The notes under the pieces are model-generated. The model was not told the origin of the DNA, made no database searches, and saw only the letters and a list, made by a program, of their open reading frames with translations. This document shows, in pieces, positions 47,748 through 55,651 of a stretch of DNA of 64,000 nt (position 1 is its first letter; every line of letters starts with the position of its first letter). The translations under genes were made by a program, and so were the position numbers. This DNA comes from Pseudarthrobacter cellobiosi (GTDB taxonomy: Bacteria > Actinomycetota > Actinomycetes > Actinomycetales > Micrococcaceae), in NCBI RefSeq assembly GCF_023913755.1, contig NZ_JAMXBJ010000049.1, positions 124,001 to 188,000 of the forward strand, written 5' to 3'.

Positions 47748-49034
47748 ATGAGCTATATGAGCGGACGGACCGAGCGGCTGCTGCCGGCACGGTCCGTATG
47801 GACCACCTCCATGGTCTGGTGGCATGCCGGCTTCTACGCCGCGCTGGCCAGCGTGTCCTATTTCGCCCTGTTCGGCGACGAGCGCTATTCCGGGACGCCC
47901 CTGGTCATTGGTGCGCTGGTGCTCCTCGGGGCCGCGTACCCGTTCCTGACCCGGACCAGGGATCTCCGGACACTGCGGCCCACTATCTACGTGGCACTGC
48001 TGGTGGCGGTGGTGGTGTTCCTGTCCTTTGTGTACGACGGCGCCGGGGTCCTGCTGTTTGTGGCCTTCCCGCAGGTCTGGATGTTCACGTCCTCGCAGCG
48101 CCAGGGCGTGGCAGCCACCGCCGTACTCTGCGTCGGAGTGGCCGTTGGCCAGATCAGCCGCTGGGGACTTGCCGGCACGGAGGTCTACGGCATCACGGCC
48201 CAGTTGGTGACCTCGTTTGTGGCCAGCTGCATGATCGGACTCTGGATCTCGAAAGTCATTGAGCAAAGCGAACAGCGTGCCGAGCTGCTGGCCGAGCTCG
48301 AGGCCACGCGCTACGAACTGAACAACGCCGAGCAGGCACGCGGTGCATTGGCTGAGCGTGAGCGGATGGCACGGGAAATCCACGACACGCTGGCCCAGGG
48401 GTTCACGTCCATCGCCATGCTCTCCGAAGCGGCGCAGGCCCAGCTCAGGGCGCAACCGGAAGCCCCGGCAGGCCTGGTGCGCAGCCTCACCGCAATCTCG
48501 CGGACCGCCCGGGAGAACCTGGCCGAAGCCCGTGCCCTGGTGGCCTCAGGCGTCCCGTCGGATGTCCAGGGCGGAGACCTCCTGGCGGCATTGAAGCGGT
48601 TGCCGGACACCCTGCACCTGGACAGCATCCGGCTGACCGTGGAGCTGCCCGACAACCTGCCCCCGCTGCCGTCCACGCAGCAGGTGGCACTGCTCCGGAC
48701 CGCCCAGGAGGCACTCAACAACGTCCGCAGGCATTCCGGAGCCACGGCCGCGGAGGTACTGATGGATATCCCTGCCGGCGGCCCGCCGTTGCTCCGGCTG
48801 ACCGTCACGGACAACGGGCAGGGCTTTGACGTCTCGGCGGATCACCAGGGGTTCGGCCTGAAGTCGATGGCTGCCCGGCTGGACGAAATCGGTGGCCGGC
48901 TGCAGGTCACTTCCGCGCCGGGCGCCACCCGGCTGGTGGCGGTGGTCCCCACCGAGGCCCTCGGGCCCGGCGGCACGGACGCCGAGCCAGGGACCCGCGG
49001 TACGGACGCACCCCTGCCCGGAGCCGTGACATGA
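47748..49034 (+). CDS. Sensor histidine kinase (NarL-type partner)
   Basis: 428 residues. Five or six membrane helices occupy residues 20-170 with very short loops, as in DesK-like sensors that read the membrane itself. A coiled segment (QRAELLAELEATRYELNNAE) leads to the HisKA_3 domain with REIHDTLAQGFTSIAMLSEA, phosphoacceptor His-212. The ATPase domain has RTAQEALNNVRRHSGA (N box) and TVTDNGQGFDV (G1). It overlaps its response regulator gene by four bases and follows the ABC exporter genes by 64 bases; it probably regulates that exporter. Confidence 0.95.
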   Translation: MSYMSGRTERLLPARSVWTTSMVWWHAGFYAALASVSYFALFGDERYSGTPLVIGALVLLGAAYPFLTRTRDLRTLRPTIYVALLVAVVVFLSFVYDGAGVLLFVAFPQVWMFTSSQRQGVAATAVLCVGVAVGQISRWGLAGTEVYGITAQLVTSFVASCMIGLWISKVIEQSEQRAELLAELEATRYELNNAEQARGALAERERMAREIHDTLAQGFTSIAMLSEAAQAQLRAQPEAPAGLVRSLTAISRTARENLAEARALVASGVPSDVQGGDLLAALKRLPDTLHLDSIRLTVELPDNLPPLPSTQQVALLRTAQEALNNVRRHSGATAAEVLMDIPAGGPPLLRLTVTDNGQGFDVSADHQGFGLKSMAARLDEIGGRLQVTSAPGATRLVAVVPTEALGPGGTDAEPGTRGTDAPLPGAVT

Positions 49035-49663
49035 GCCTCCCGGAAACTGTGACAGTTGTCCTCGCCGATGACCACCCCGTGGTCCGGGGCGGCCTCGCGG
49101 CGCTCCTGGCTACCGCGGACGGCATCAAAGTGGTGGCCGCCGCGGCCAACGGCCAGGAGGCTGTGGACGCCGTAAGCCGGCTGCGCCCCGCCGTCGTACT
49201 GATGGACCTGCGGATGCCCGTCCTTGACGGCGCCGACGCCACCGCGCAGATCCGGGACCGGTTTCCCGACACCAAGGTGCTGGTGCTGACCACGTACGAC
49301 GACGACTCAGACATCATGCGCGCAGTGGAGTCCGGGGCGGTGGGCTATCTCCTGAAGGACACGGCCGGGGACCGCATCATCGAGGCCGTGCGCGCTGCCG
49401 CGCGCGGTGAGACGGTTCTCGCCCTGCCGGTGGCGGCACGCCTGGTCTCGCGGATGCGCGCGCCTGAACTGCCCCGGCTGACCGCCCGGGAGGTGGAGGT
49501 CCTTCGCTGCGTGGCGCAGGGCTTGAGCAATCCCGAGGTGGCCACGGCGCTCCACATTGCCGAAGCGACGGTCAAGACCCACCTGCTGCGGGTCTTCAAC
49601 AAACCGGATGTGGACGACAGGACCCGTGCCGTGGTCCTTGCCATGGAACGGGGCCTTTTGTAA
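49031..49663 (+). CDS. LuxR/NarL-type response regulator
   Basis: 210 residues. Receiver domain: LADDHPVVRGG with the acidic pair, phosphoacceptor Asp-59 in VVLMDLRMPVLDG, TTYDDDSDIM and the Lys in YLLKDTAG. LuxR-type DNA-binding domain: PRLTAREVEVLRCVAQGLSN and EATVKTHLLRVFNKPDVDDR. The last motif usually reads NKL-x-V-x-D in relatives, so Pro in place of Leu is mildly unusual. ATGA overlap with the kinase gene shows they are a pair. The 22-bp palindrome at 45780 is a candidate target. Confidence 0.95.
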   Translation: MSLPETVTVVLADDHPVVRGGLAALLATADGIKVVAAAANGQEAVDAVSRLRPAVVLMDLRMPVLDGADATAQIRDRFPDTKVLVLTTYDDDSDIMRAVESGAVGYLLKDTAGDRIIEAVRAAARGETVLALPVAARLVSRMRAPELPRLTAREVEVLRCVAQGLSNPEVATALHIAEATVKTHLLRVFNKPDVDDRTRAVVLAMERGLL

Positions 49664-49693
49664 CCGGTTTGTGTCGTAACGCACACCGCCGAC

Positions 49694-49699
49694 TACAAT
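49694..49699 (+). promoter_or_regulatory. Candidate -10 box of pfkA
   Basis: TACAAT lies 61 bases upstream of the pfkA start; GTGTCG 17 bases further upstream is a weak -35. This matches actinobacterial sigma-A promoters in the -10 only. Confidence 0.4.
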
Positions 49700-49760
49700 C
49701 TAGTTGAGCTCAGCGTGGCGCTCTGCCTGTAAACCTTCACACCAGGATTTGAGCCGAGAC

Positions 49761-50786
49761 ATGAAAATTGGAATTCTTACCAGCGGTGGCGACTGCCCCG
49801 GACTGAACGCTGTCATCCGCGGAGCCGTCCTCAAGGGCATCGCCATCCACGGCCACGAATTCGTGGGCTTCCTGGACGGCTGGCGGGGCGTCGTCGAAGG
49901 CGACATCATCGACATCCCCCGCAGCATGGTCCGCGGCATCGCCAAGCAGGGTGGCACCATCCTGGGCACCTCCCGCACCAACCCCTTTGAAAACGGCGGC
50001 GGGCCGGAGGTCATCAAGGCCCACATGGACCGCCTCGGCATCGACGCCATCATCGCTATAGGCGGCGAAGGGACCCTCGCGGCCGCGAAACGCCTTACCG
50101 ACGTCGGTCTCAAGATCGTGGGTGTCCCCAAGACCGTGGACAACGATCTTGACGCCACCGACTACACCTTCGGTTTTGATACGGCCGTCCAGATCGCCAC
50201 CGAGGCCATCGACCGGCTCCGGACCACGGGCGAGTCCCACCACCGCTGCATGATCGCCGAGGTCATGGGCCGCCATGTGGGCTGGATTGCCCTGCACGCC
50301 GGCATGGCCGCCGGCGCCCACGCCATCCTGATCCCCGAGCAGAAGGTCAGCATCGAGCAGATCACCGAATGGGTCCAGGAAGCCCACGACCGTGGCCGCG
50401 CCCCGCTGATTGTTGTGGCCGAGGGCTTTGTTCCGGACCACATGGAATCCCCGCACTCCGAGCGCGGCCTGGACACGTTCGGCCGGCCCCGGCTGGGCGG
50501 CATCGCCGACCGGCTCGCCCCCGAGATCGAAGCCCGCACCGGCATCGAGACCCGCGCCACCATACTGGGGCACATCCAGCGCGGCGGCGTCCCGTCCGCG
50601 TTCGACCGTGTGCTCGCCACCCGCCTGGGCATGGCGGCCATCGACTCCGTGGTGGAGGGTTACTGGGGCACCATGGTGGCGCTCAAGGGCACCGACATTG
50701 AACACGTGAGCTTCGACAAGGCCCTGGGCCAGCTGAAGACCGTACCGCAGAACCGCTACGACGAGGCTGCTGTCCTGTTCGGCTAA
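49761..50786 (+). CDS. pfkA: 6-phosphofructokinase (actinobacterial group III)
   Basis: Phosphorylates fructose 6-phosphate in upper glycolysis. 341 residues from ATG 49761, where the conserved MKIGILTSGGDCPGLNAVIR begins. Other motifs: IGGEGTLAAAKRLTD, VPKTVDNDLDATDYTFGFD (catalytic Asp in the DND-type loop) and the substrate-binding VMGRHVGW. The phosphoryl-donor positions are Gly-104 and Lys-124: in this family Gly/Gly marks ATP and Asp/Lys marks pyrophosphate enzymes, and actinomycete members combine Gly with Lys. Streptomyces enzymes with this pair use ATP, an Amycolatopsis one uses pyrophosphate, so donor use is not certain here. A 58-bp palindrome follows the stop codon. Confidence 0.96.
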   Translation: MKIGILTSGGDCPGLNAVIRGAVLKGIAIHGHEFVGFLDGWRGVVEGDIIDIPRSMVRGIAKQGGTILGTSRTNPFENGGGPEVIKAHMDRLGIDAIIAIGGEGTLAAAKRLTDVGLKIVGVPKTVDNDLDATDYTFGFDTAVQIATEAIDRLRTTGESHHRCMIAEVMGRHVGWIALHAGMAAGAHAILIPEQKVSIEQITEWVQEAHDRGRAPLIVVAEGFVPDHMESPHSERGLDTFGRPRLGGIADRLAPEIEARTGIETRATILGHIQRGGVPSAFDRVLATRLGMAAIDSVVEGYWGTMVALKGTDIEHVSFDKALGQLKTVPQNRYDEAAVLFG

Positions 50787-50795
50787 GCCCCGATC

Positions 50796-50853
50796 AGCGC
50801 GAACGGACACTTGAGGCCCCTCCGCGGTGGGGCCTCAAGTGTCCGTTCGCGCT
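50796..50853. repeat. 58-bp intergenic palindrome downstream of pfkA
   Basis: Perfect 25-base arms (50796-50820 and 50829-50853) with an eight-base loop; the arm begins AGCGCGAACGGACACTTGAG. It starts nine bases after the pfkA stop codon. It lacks a U-run. Different sequence from the other palindromes but the same design and setting. Confidence 0.88.
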
Positions 50854-50866
50854 TCCCTGTGCTGGG

Positions 50867-50872
50867 TAGGCT
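50867..50872 (+). promoter_or_regulatory. Candidate -10 of the GNAT gene
   Basis: TAGGCT ends six bases before the ATG at 50879, with no Shine-Dalgarno sequence; leaderless transcription is likely. The -35 region falls within the palindrome arm. Confidence 0.4.
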
Positions 50873-50878
50873 GGGGAT

Positions 50879-51595
50879 ATGACTCTTGACCCCGGTTCCG
50901 CCGCCATCATCCAGCTCGCTTGGGCCCGGCATCTGGGGCTCGACGACGGCGCTTTCGCTGCGTCGCTGACTTCCGGCGAGCGGATGGTCCGGGCTGACGA
51001 CGCTGCAGAGACTGTGGAGTTCGTCAGGCTGTTCGGCAGCTCGGCACTGGTGGGGCCGCAATGGGTCATTGACGCCGCCGCTGGAATTCCGGACGAGGAG
51101 ATGGCCCAGCATGTGACCCTCCTGACCCTTACGCGGTCCCACGGAGGCCACGGCCTGGGCTCGGCGGCGTTGTTCTTCGCCGACGACCTGCCCCTGCGCC
51201 AGCCTTCCGAAGAGCTGACCGTGTCCCACGGAAACCCGGAGGCGATCGAGCTCGAAGGCCTGTGCCCGCCGGACGACGTCAACGAAGTGCACCTGTCAGA
51301 ACTCGAAAACCGCTACACGATCCTCCACGAGGTGGACGGGCTGCGTGTTCCGGTGGCCTGCGGCGCCTACGGGGAGTGGGAAGGACTTCTCGCGCAGATG
51401 GGAGTCCTGGTGGACCCCGAGTGGCGGCGCCGCGGGCTGGGATCCGTGGCCGCATCCATCGCCGCCCACGAGGCCCTCGCTGCGGGCCTCACCATCCAGT
51501 GGCGCGCCGAGGTCAGCAACACCGGCGCGGTGGCCCTGGCACGGCAGTTGGGCCTGTCCGCGGGCGGCATCCAGACCAGCGTGCACCTGGGCTGA
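50879..51595 (+). CDS. GNAT family N-acetyltransferase
   Basis: 238 residues. The N-terminal 130 residues are not recognisable. The GNAT fold is in the C-terminal part, with GLLAQMGVLVDPEWRRRGLG then SVAASIAAHEALAAG (acetyl-CoA loop and helix) and AEVSNTGAVALARQLGLSAG, the usual Asn-x-x-Ala-x-x-L-x-x-x-x-G-F segment in variant form. The N-terminal half contains LFGSSALVGPQWVIDAAAGI, perhaps a degenerate first GNAT domain. Substrate unknown. It stands alone between pfkA and the convergent MFS gene. Confidence 0.82.
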   Translation: MTLDPGSAAIIQLAWARHLGLDDGAFAASLTSGERMVRADDAAETVEFVRLFGSSALVGPQWVIDAAAGIPDEEMAQHVTLLTLTRSHGGHGLGSAALFFADDLPLRQPSEELTVSHGNPEAIELEGLCPPDDVNEVHLSELENRYTILHEVDGLRVPVACGAYGEWEGLLAQMGVLVDPEWRRRGLGSVAASIAAHEALAAGLTIQWRAEVSNTGAVALARQLGLSAGGIQTSVHLG

Positions 51596-51601
51596 CGCCG
51601 C

Positions 51602-53104
51602 CTAGGACGCCCGGGTGGCATCCACTACGGCCGGAGCCGCCGGCTGACCGCTCCAACCCGCCACGGCCTTGGGCTTGGAGAAGAACAGTGCCACGGCAGC
51701 GCCCACCAGGATCACACCGGCAGGAAGCAGGATGGACTGTCCCATCGCCGTCGAGAATCCCTCATGGAGCGCCTCAGGCAACAGTCCGGAGAATTCCATT
51801 CCGCCCGCCCCGGGACCTTGCGCGGGAAGTTCCGCGGCCAGGCGCGCCTGGATGAGCACGGCGATGGCCGCGCTGCCCAGTACCGCGCCGATCTGGCGGG
51901 TGGTGTTGTAGACCCCGGAACCTGCCCCGGCCTGACGCGGCGGCAGATTGCGCGTGGCCGTGGAGCTCAGGGGCGCCCAGATGCCGGCATTCGCGAACCC
52001 CAGGACAGCACTGGGCAGGAGGAAGAGCAGGATGGGAGTATCCGGGTGCATCAGGGCAGAGTTCCAGAACAGCGCCACGGCCATCAGGACCAGCCCGCCG
52101 GCAGTGATGTACTTCGGATCGACCCGGTCGATGATTTTGCCCACCACGGGCGCCAGGCCACCGGAGATGAGGGCCATGGGAACCATCATGAGCGCCGATT
52201 CGGTGGGCGTCATGCCCCGCACCAGCTGGTAGTAGAAAATGAGCGGCAGCGCGAAGGCGGTCACGGTGAAGCCAACGGTGGTGATCCCGATGTTTGCCAA
52301 GGAGAAATTACGGTCCCGGAACAGGCCCAGCGGCAGGAGCGGCTCGCCCTTGTTGAAGCGTTGCCAGAGAATGAACGCCCCAAGCACCACCAAGCCCGTG
52401 ATGATGAGACCCCAGACGCTGACGGGGCCCACGATGGTCCCCCAGTTGTACGTCTCGCCCTCCTGGATCCCGAACACCAGGAGGAACAGCCCGACGGCGC
52501 TGAGCAGCACGCCCGGGATGTCGAACTTATGGGGGTGCGTGCTGAGGGTGGGGACGAACCGCCAGGCGAGGATAAATCCAACGATGCCGACCGGCACGTT
52601 GATGAAGAAGATCCATTCCCAGCCGAGGCTGTCCACGAGCAGGCCGCCCAGGATTGGTCCCACCAGCGTTGCCAGGCCCGCGGTGGCGCCCCACAGGCCC
52701 ATGGCGGCGCCCCTGCGGTCCGGCGGGAAGATCCTGGTGATCACCGCCATGGTCTGCGGCGTCATGATGGCGGCGCCCAGACCCTGGAAGATCCGTGCGG
52801 TGATCAGCGTCTGGACGTCACCGGCCAGCCCACACCAGAGGGAGGCGAGCGTAAAGACCACGAGGCCGGAGAGGTAGAGCTTCTTGGGTCCGAAGCGGTC
52901 GCCGAGCCGGCCAGTGATCAGCAGCGGCACGGCGTAGGCCAACAGGTAGGCGCTGGTCACCCAGATCACGGCGTTGATGTCCGTTCCCAGTCCCTCCATG
53001 ATGCTGGGGTTGGCCACCGAAACGATGGTGGTGTCGATCAGGATCATAAAGAACCCGATGACCAGGGACCAGAGTGCCGGCCAAGGCCGCGCTACATTTT
53101 CCAA
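51602..53104 (-). CDS. MFS multidrug exporter, DHA2 family (14 helices)
   Basis: 500 residues, proton-driven exporter. DHA2/EmrB features: FMILIDTTIVSVANPSIMEG with the Asp in helix 1, WVTSAYLLAYAVPLLITGRL, GRLGDRFGPKKLYLSGLVVF (motif A), FQGLGAAIMTPQTMAVITRI and RGAAMGLWGATAGLATLVGP (motif C: G-x-x-x-G-P-x-x-G-G continues as ILGGLL). About 14 helices fit. It lies three bases downstream of the ankyrin gene on the same strand. Likely exports drugs or metabolites; no adjacent TetR/MarR regulator is seen. Confidence 0.95.
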   Translation of the reverse strand: MENVARPWPALWSLVIGFFMILIDTTIVSVANPSIMEGLGTDINAVIWVTSAYLLAYAVPLLITGRLGDRFGPKKLYLSGLVVFTLASLWCGLAGDVQTLITARIFQGLGAAIMTPQTMAVITRIFPPDRRGAAMGLWGATAGLATLVGPILGGLLVDSLGWEWIFFINVPVGIVGFILAWRFVPTLSTHPHKFDIPGVLLSAVGLFLLVFGIQEGETYNWGTIVGPVSVWGLIITGLVVLGAFILWQRFNKGEPLLPLGLFRDRNFSLANIGITTVGFTVTAFALPLIFYYQLVRGMTPTESALMMVPMALISGGLAPVVGKIIDRVDPKYITAGGLVLMAVALFWNSALMHPDTPILLFLLPSAVLGFANAGIWAPLSSTATRNLPPRQAGAGSGVYNTTRQIGAVLGSAAIAVLIQARLAAELPAQGPGAGGMEFSGLLPEALHEGFSTAMGQSILLPAGVILVGAAVALFFSKPKAVAGWSGQPAAPAVVDATRAS

Positions 53105-53107
53105 GCC

Positions 53108-53548
53108 TCAGTTTCCCAGCAGGTCGAGGATGTCGGTGCGGGCGAACATCTGCGCGGCCGCCCGGGCGGAGGGGCTGCCGGCGTCGGGATCTGCACCGGC
53201 GTCCAGCAACACGCGGGACACGTCCGTATAGCCCTTGAATGCTGCACCGGCCAAGGGGGTCTGGCCGCGGTCGTTGGCCGTATTGGCCTCTCCGCCGTGC
53301 TCCAGGATCAGCTGTACCGTCTCCGCGTGGCCGTGGTAGGCGGCCAGCATCAGCAGGGAATCGCCCGCGGTGTTGGTCATGGTGGCGGGCGCCCCGGCGT
53401 CCAGATAGCTGCGCAGCAGACCGGTGTCCCCCTCCCGGGCAGCCTGGAAGAGCCGGTGGGCCAGTGCCACCGCTTCGTCGTTGGGCGTTGAGGTGTCGGT
53501 TTTGGCGTCGCCGGGCGAATCGGCGCCGAGTGCGGTGTTCTCGGTCAT
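53108..53548 (-). CDS. Ankyrin repeat protein, 146 aa
   Basis: Cytoplasmic protein with about four ankyrin repeats. Recognisable units: LFQAAREGDTGLLRSYLDAG, TNTAGDSLLMLAAYHGHAET and VQLILEHGGEANTANDRGQT, then PLAGAAFKGYTDVSRVLLDA. No membrane helix or signal peptide. Its start overlaps the upstream ygfZ-like stop codon by one base (TGATG), and the MFS gene starts three bases after it. Similar small ankyrin proteins are common in actinobacteria; function is not known. Confidence 0.92.
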   Translation of the reverse strand: MTENTALGADSPGDAKTDTSTPNDEAVALAHRLFQAAREGDTGLLRSYLDAGAPATMTNTAGDSLLMLAAYHGHAETVQLILEHGGEANTANDRGQTPLAGAAFKGYTDVSRVLLDAGADPDAGSPSARAAAQMFARTDILDLLGN

Positions 53549-54630
53549 CAGCGGGTCCCCCTCAGGAATCCAGTCTGGCGGCCCACTACCTGGCCGGCGT
53601 CGGGAGCAACAATTACTTCCTGGGCAGCGATGTACGGCTCCTCGCCGTCCAGCACGGTCAGCATTTCATCCGGTGCGACGGACCGCTTGATGACGGCCAA
53701 CGCCACCGGGCCCATTTCATAGTGCTGGGCAACGGACGTCACTGTCCCGACCTTCCGCTCGCCGAGCATGACCTGGCTGCCGGGCGCGGGCATGGTGTGC
53801 TGCGACCCGTCCAGCTGCAGGAACACCAGGCGCCGCGGCGGATGGCCCAGGTTGTGGACGCGGGCGATGGTCTCCTGACCTTTGTAGCAGCCCTTCGACA
53901 GGTGCACGGCGGTGCGGAGGAGGTCCAGTTCGTGCGGAATGGTTTTGTCGTCGGTTTCGGCGCCCAGCCTGGGGCGCCACGCAGCGATGCGGAGGGCTTC
54001 GGCCGCCATAACACCGGCGAGCGGGCGGTCTGCCAAGGTTTCCTCGAGTTCAGCGGCCGGCACCAGGTACTCGATCCAGGGCCGCTCCAGCCCCGGGTGA
54101 CCTTCTTCCGCAACCACGGCATAGGAGTAACCGCCGGCGCCGACGTGCGGCCAGGGATCCCGCCAGGCCAGCAGTCCGGACCATTCCTTCACAGCCTTTG
54201 TGGACCCGAGCACGGCCCAGTCGGCGGAGACGTCGGTGACCTCGACGCGCAGCATGAACTTCATTTTGTTCAGCCACTCAGCCAACGGTGCCGCCTCGGC
54301 GGCCTCAACAATCAGCCAGGTGGTCCCGCCGTCGTCCACTACGCGGGCGTCAAACTCGATCCGGCCCTGGACACTCAACAACAGCAACTCGCTGGCCTCC
54401 CCCGGCTGCAGGCCGGTGACCTGTTGGGAAGACAGGGTGTTCAGCCAGCTCAGCCTGTCCGGACCGCTGACGGTCACAACGCCGCGGTGGGAAAGGTCGA
54501 CGACGGCGGTACCGGCTGCGAGGGCGCGCTGCTCGCGCAGCGGCTCACCGTAGTGGGATGCGACGCCGGCGTCCGCGCCGGTGGCCTCGACGGCGCCAGG
54601 GCGCAACAGTAGGGGGCTGGGAGTAGTCAT
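53548..54630 (-). CDS. ygfZ: YgfZ/GcvT-like folate-binding protein
   Basis: 360 residues, homologous to the T-protein fold but acting in iron-sulfur cluster maintenance (E. coli YgfZ, yeast Iba57). The diagnostic KGCYKGQETIARVHNLG motif, with the functional Cys in K-G-C-Y-x-G-Q-E, is near residue 245. The N-terminal half contains RGVVTVSGPDRLSWLNTLSS, as in aminomethyltransferases. First gene of a three-gene run (ygfZ-like, ankyrin, MFS) with one-base and three-base junctions. Upstream is the 27-bp tandem repeat. Confidence 0.93.
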   Translation of the reverse strand: MTTPSPLLLRPGAVEATGADAGVASHYGEPLREQRALAAGTAVVDLSHRGVVTVSGPDRLSWLNTLSSQQVTGLQPGEASELLLLSVQGRIEFDARVVDDGGTTWLIVEAAEAAPLAEWLNKMKFMLRVEVTDVSADWAVLGSTKAVKEWSGLLAWRDPWPHVGAGGYSYAVVAEEGHPGLERPWIEYLVPAAELEETLADRPLAGVMAAEALRIAAWRPRLGAETDDKTIPHELDLLRTAVHLSKGCYKGQETIARVHNLGHPPRRLVFLQLDGSQHTMPAPGSQVMLGERKVGTVTSVAQHYEMGPVALAVIKRSVAPDEMLTVLDGEEPYIAAQEVIVAPDAGQVVGRQTGFLRGTR

Positions 54631-54764
54631 ACTGGGGGAACGTCCTTAGGTCGGTGGGTATTCCGGTCTCCGCACGGTGATCGAGCCTTGGGGCCACGAC
54701 CGCTGGGTTCCCTGGCCGTGGAACCGCTCTGGCGAGGGCCCCGGCCCGAGCTTGCGAGGGCAGG

Positions 54765-54845
54765 GAGCCGGTGCGGCCTTGCGAGGTTAGGGAGCCGGTG
54801 CGGCCTTGCGAGGTTAGGGAGCCGGTGCGGCCTTGCGAGGTTAGG
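54765..54845. repeat. 27-bp tandem repeat, three perfect copies
   Basis: Three identical 27-base units (54765-54791, 54792-54818, 54819-54845), each reading GAGCCGGTGCGGCCTTGCGA then GGTTAGG. A degenerate fourth unit (CTTGCGAGGGCAGG) precedes them. The stop codon of the flavin reductase gene lies in the third copy. The unit is nine codons long and yields an open frame on the minus strand without any support for translation. Confidence 0.92.
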
Positions 54846-55578
54846 GGGCGGTTGGAGGGCGGTATTCCGGGTTTTCGAAATCGAAGCGTGTTCCGGCTTT
54901 CCATTCTTCAGGAAGATTGCCGTACGCGGGAATCCCGCCGGCGTCCTTGAGCATCCGGGCGAAATGCAGCAGGTTCCAGGTCATAAACGTAGTGTTGCGG
55001 TTGGTGAAATCGGATTCGGGGCCGCCGGAGCCTTCGTCCAGGTAGCTCGGGCCGGGACCCACCGGGCCGATCCAGCCGGCGTCGGCCTGCGGCGGGATGG
55101 TGAAGCCGACGTGCTGCAGGCTGTACAGCACGTTCATGGAACAGTGCTTGATGCCGTCCTCGTTGCCGGTGATCAGGCAGCCACCGACTTTGGGGTAGAA
55201 CACCCACTGGCCCTTGTGGTTCAGTTCCCCCGAATGGGCGTAGAGCCGTTCGATCAGCTTCTTGGTCTGGGAGGAGTTGTCACCCAGCCAGATCGGCCCG
55301 GCCACCACCACAATGTCGGCCTCTTCAACAGCAGGGTACAGTTCCGGCCACTCATCGGAGGGCCAGCCGTGCTCGGTCATGTCGGGGTAAACACCGCTGG
55401 CGATGTCGTGATCGACAGTCCTGATCACACGGGTGCTGACGCCCTGCTTCTCCATGATGAGGCGGCTGACGTTGATCAGGCCCTCGGTGTTGCTGATCTC
55501 CGGCGACCGTTTAAGGGTGCCGTTGAAGAACACAGCCTTCAGGTCGCTGTAATCAGTGGAGTCCTGCGGTGCAGCCAT
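54841..55578 (-). CDS. NAD(P)H-dependent flavin reductase-like (flavodoxin fold) protein
   Basis: 245 residues from ATG 55578, preceded by GAGGAGCATC; a longer reading frame upstream lacks support. The flavodoxin-like fold is seen in LKAVFFNGTLKRSPEISNTE (FMN phosphate loop) and VEEADIVVVAGPIWLGDNSS, where flavin-binding residues are expected. KVGGCLITGNEDGIKHCSMN follows. Close to NADPH-dependent FMN reductase family proteins; the reaction is not proven. It ends inside a tandem repeat. Next gene upstream is the nitrobindin-like gene, 73 bases away. Confidence 0.87.
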   Translation of the reverse strand: MAAPQDSTDYSDLKAVFFNGTLKRSPEISNTEGLINVSRLIMEKQGVSTRVIRTVDHDIASGVYPDMTEHGWPSDEWPELYPAVEEADIVVVAGPIWLGDNSSQTKKLIERLYAHSGELNHKGQWVFYPKVGGCLITGNEDGIKHCSMNVLYSLQHVGFTIPPQADAGWIGPVGPGPSYLDEGSGGPESDFTNRNTTFMTWNLLHFARMLKDAGGIPAYGNLPEEWKAGTRFDFENPEYRPPTAP

Positions 55579-55651
55579 GATGCTCCTCGATTCACTCGTG
55601 GGTGAAGCCCAGGATGCCAAGTCTACTGAGAGTCGGTGACGCGGCAGGGCG

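Noticed and set aside
51764-53491. 575-residue plus-strand open frame
   Set aside because: Antisense to the MFS and ankyrin genes; composition (Gln/Arg/Gly/His-rich) shows it is a shadow.
54545-54904. 119-residue frame containing repeated GRTGSLTSQ units
   Set aside because: It is the translation of the 27-bp tandem repeat and overlaps two real genes; there is no start signal. The repeat itself is reported.
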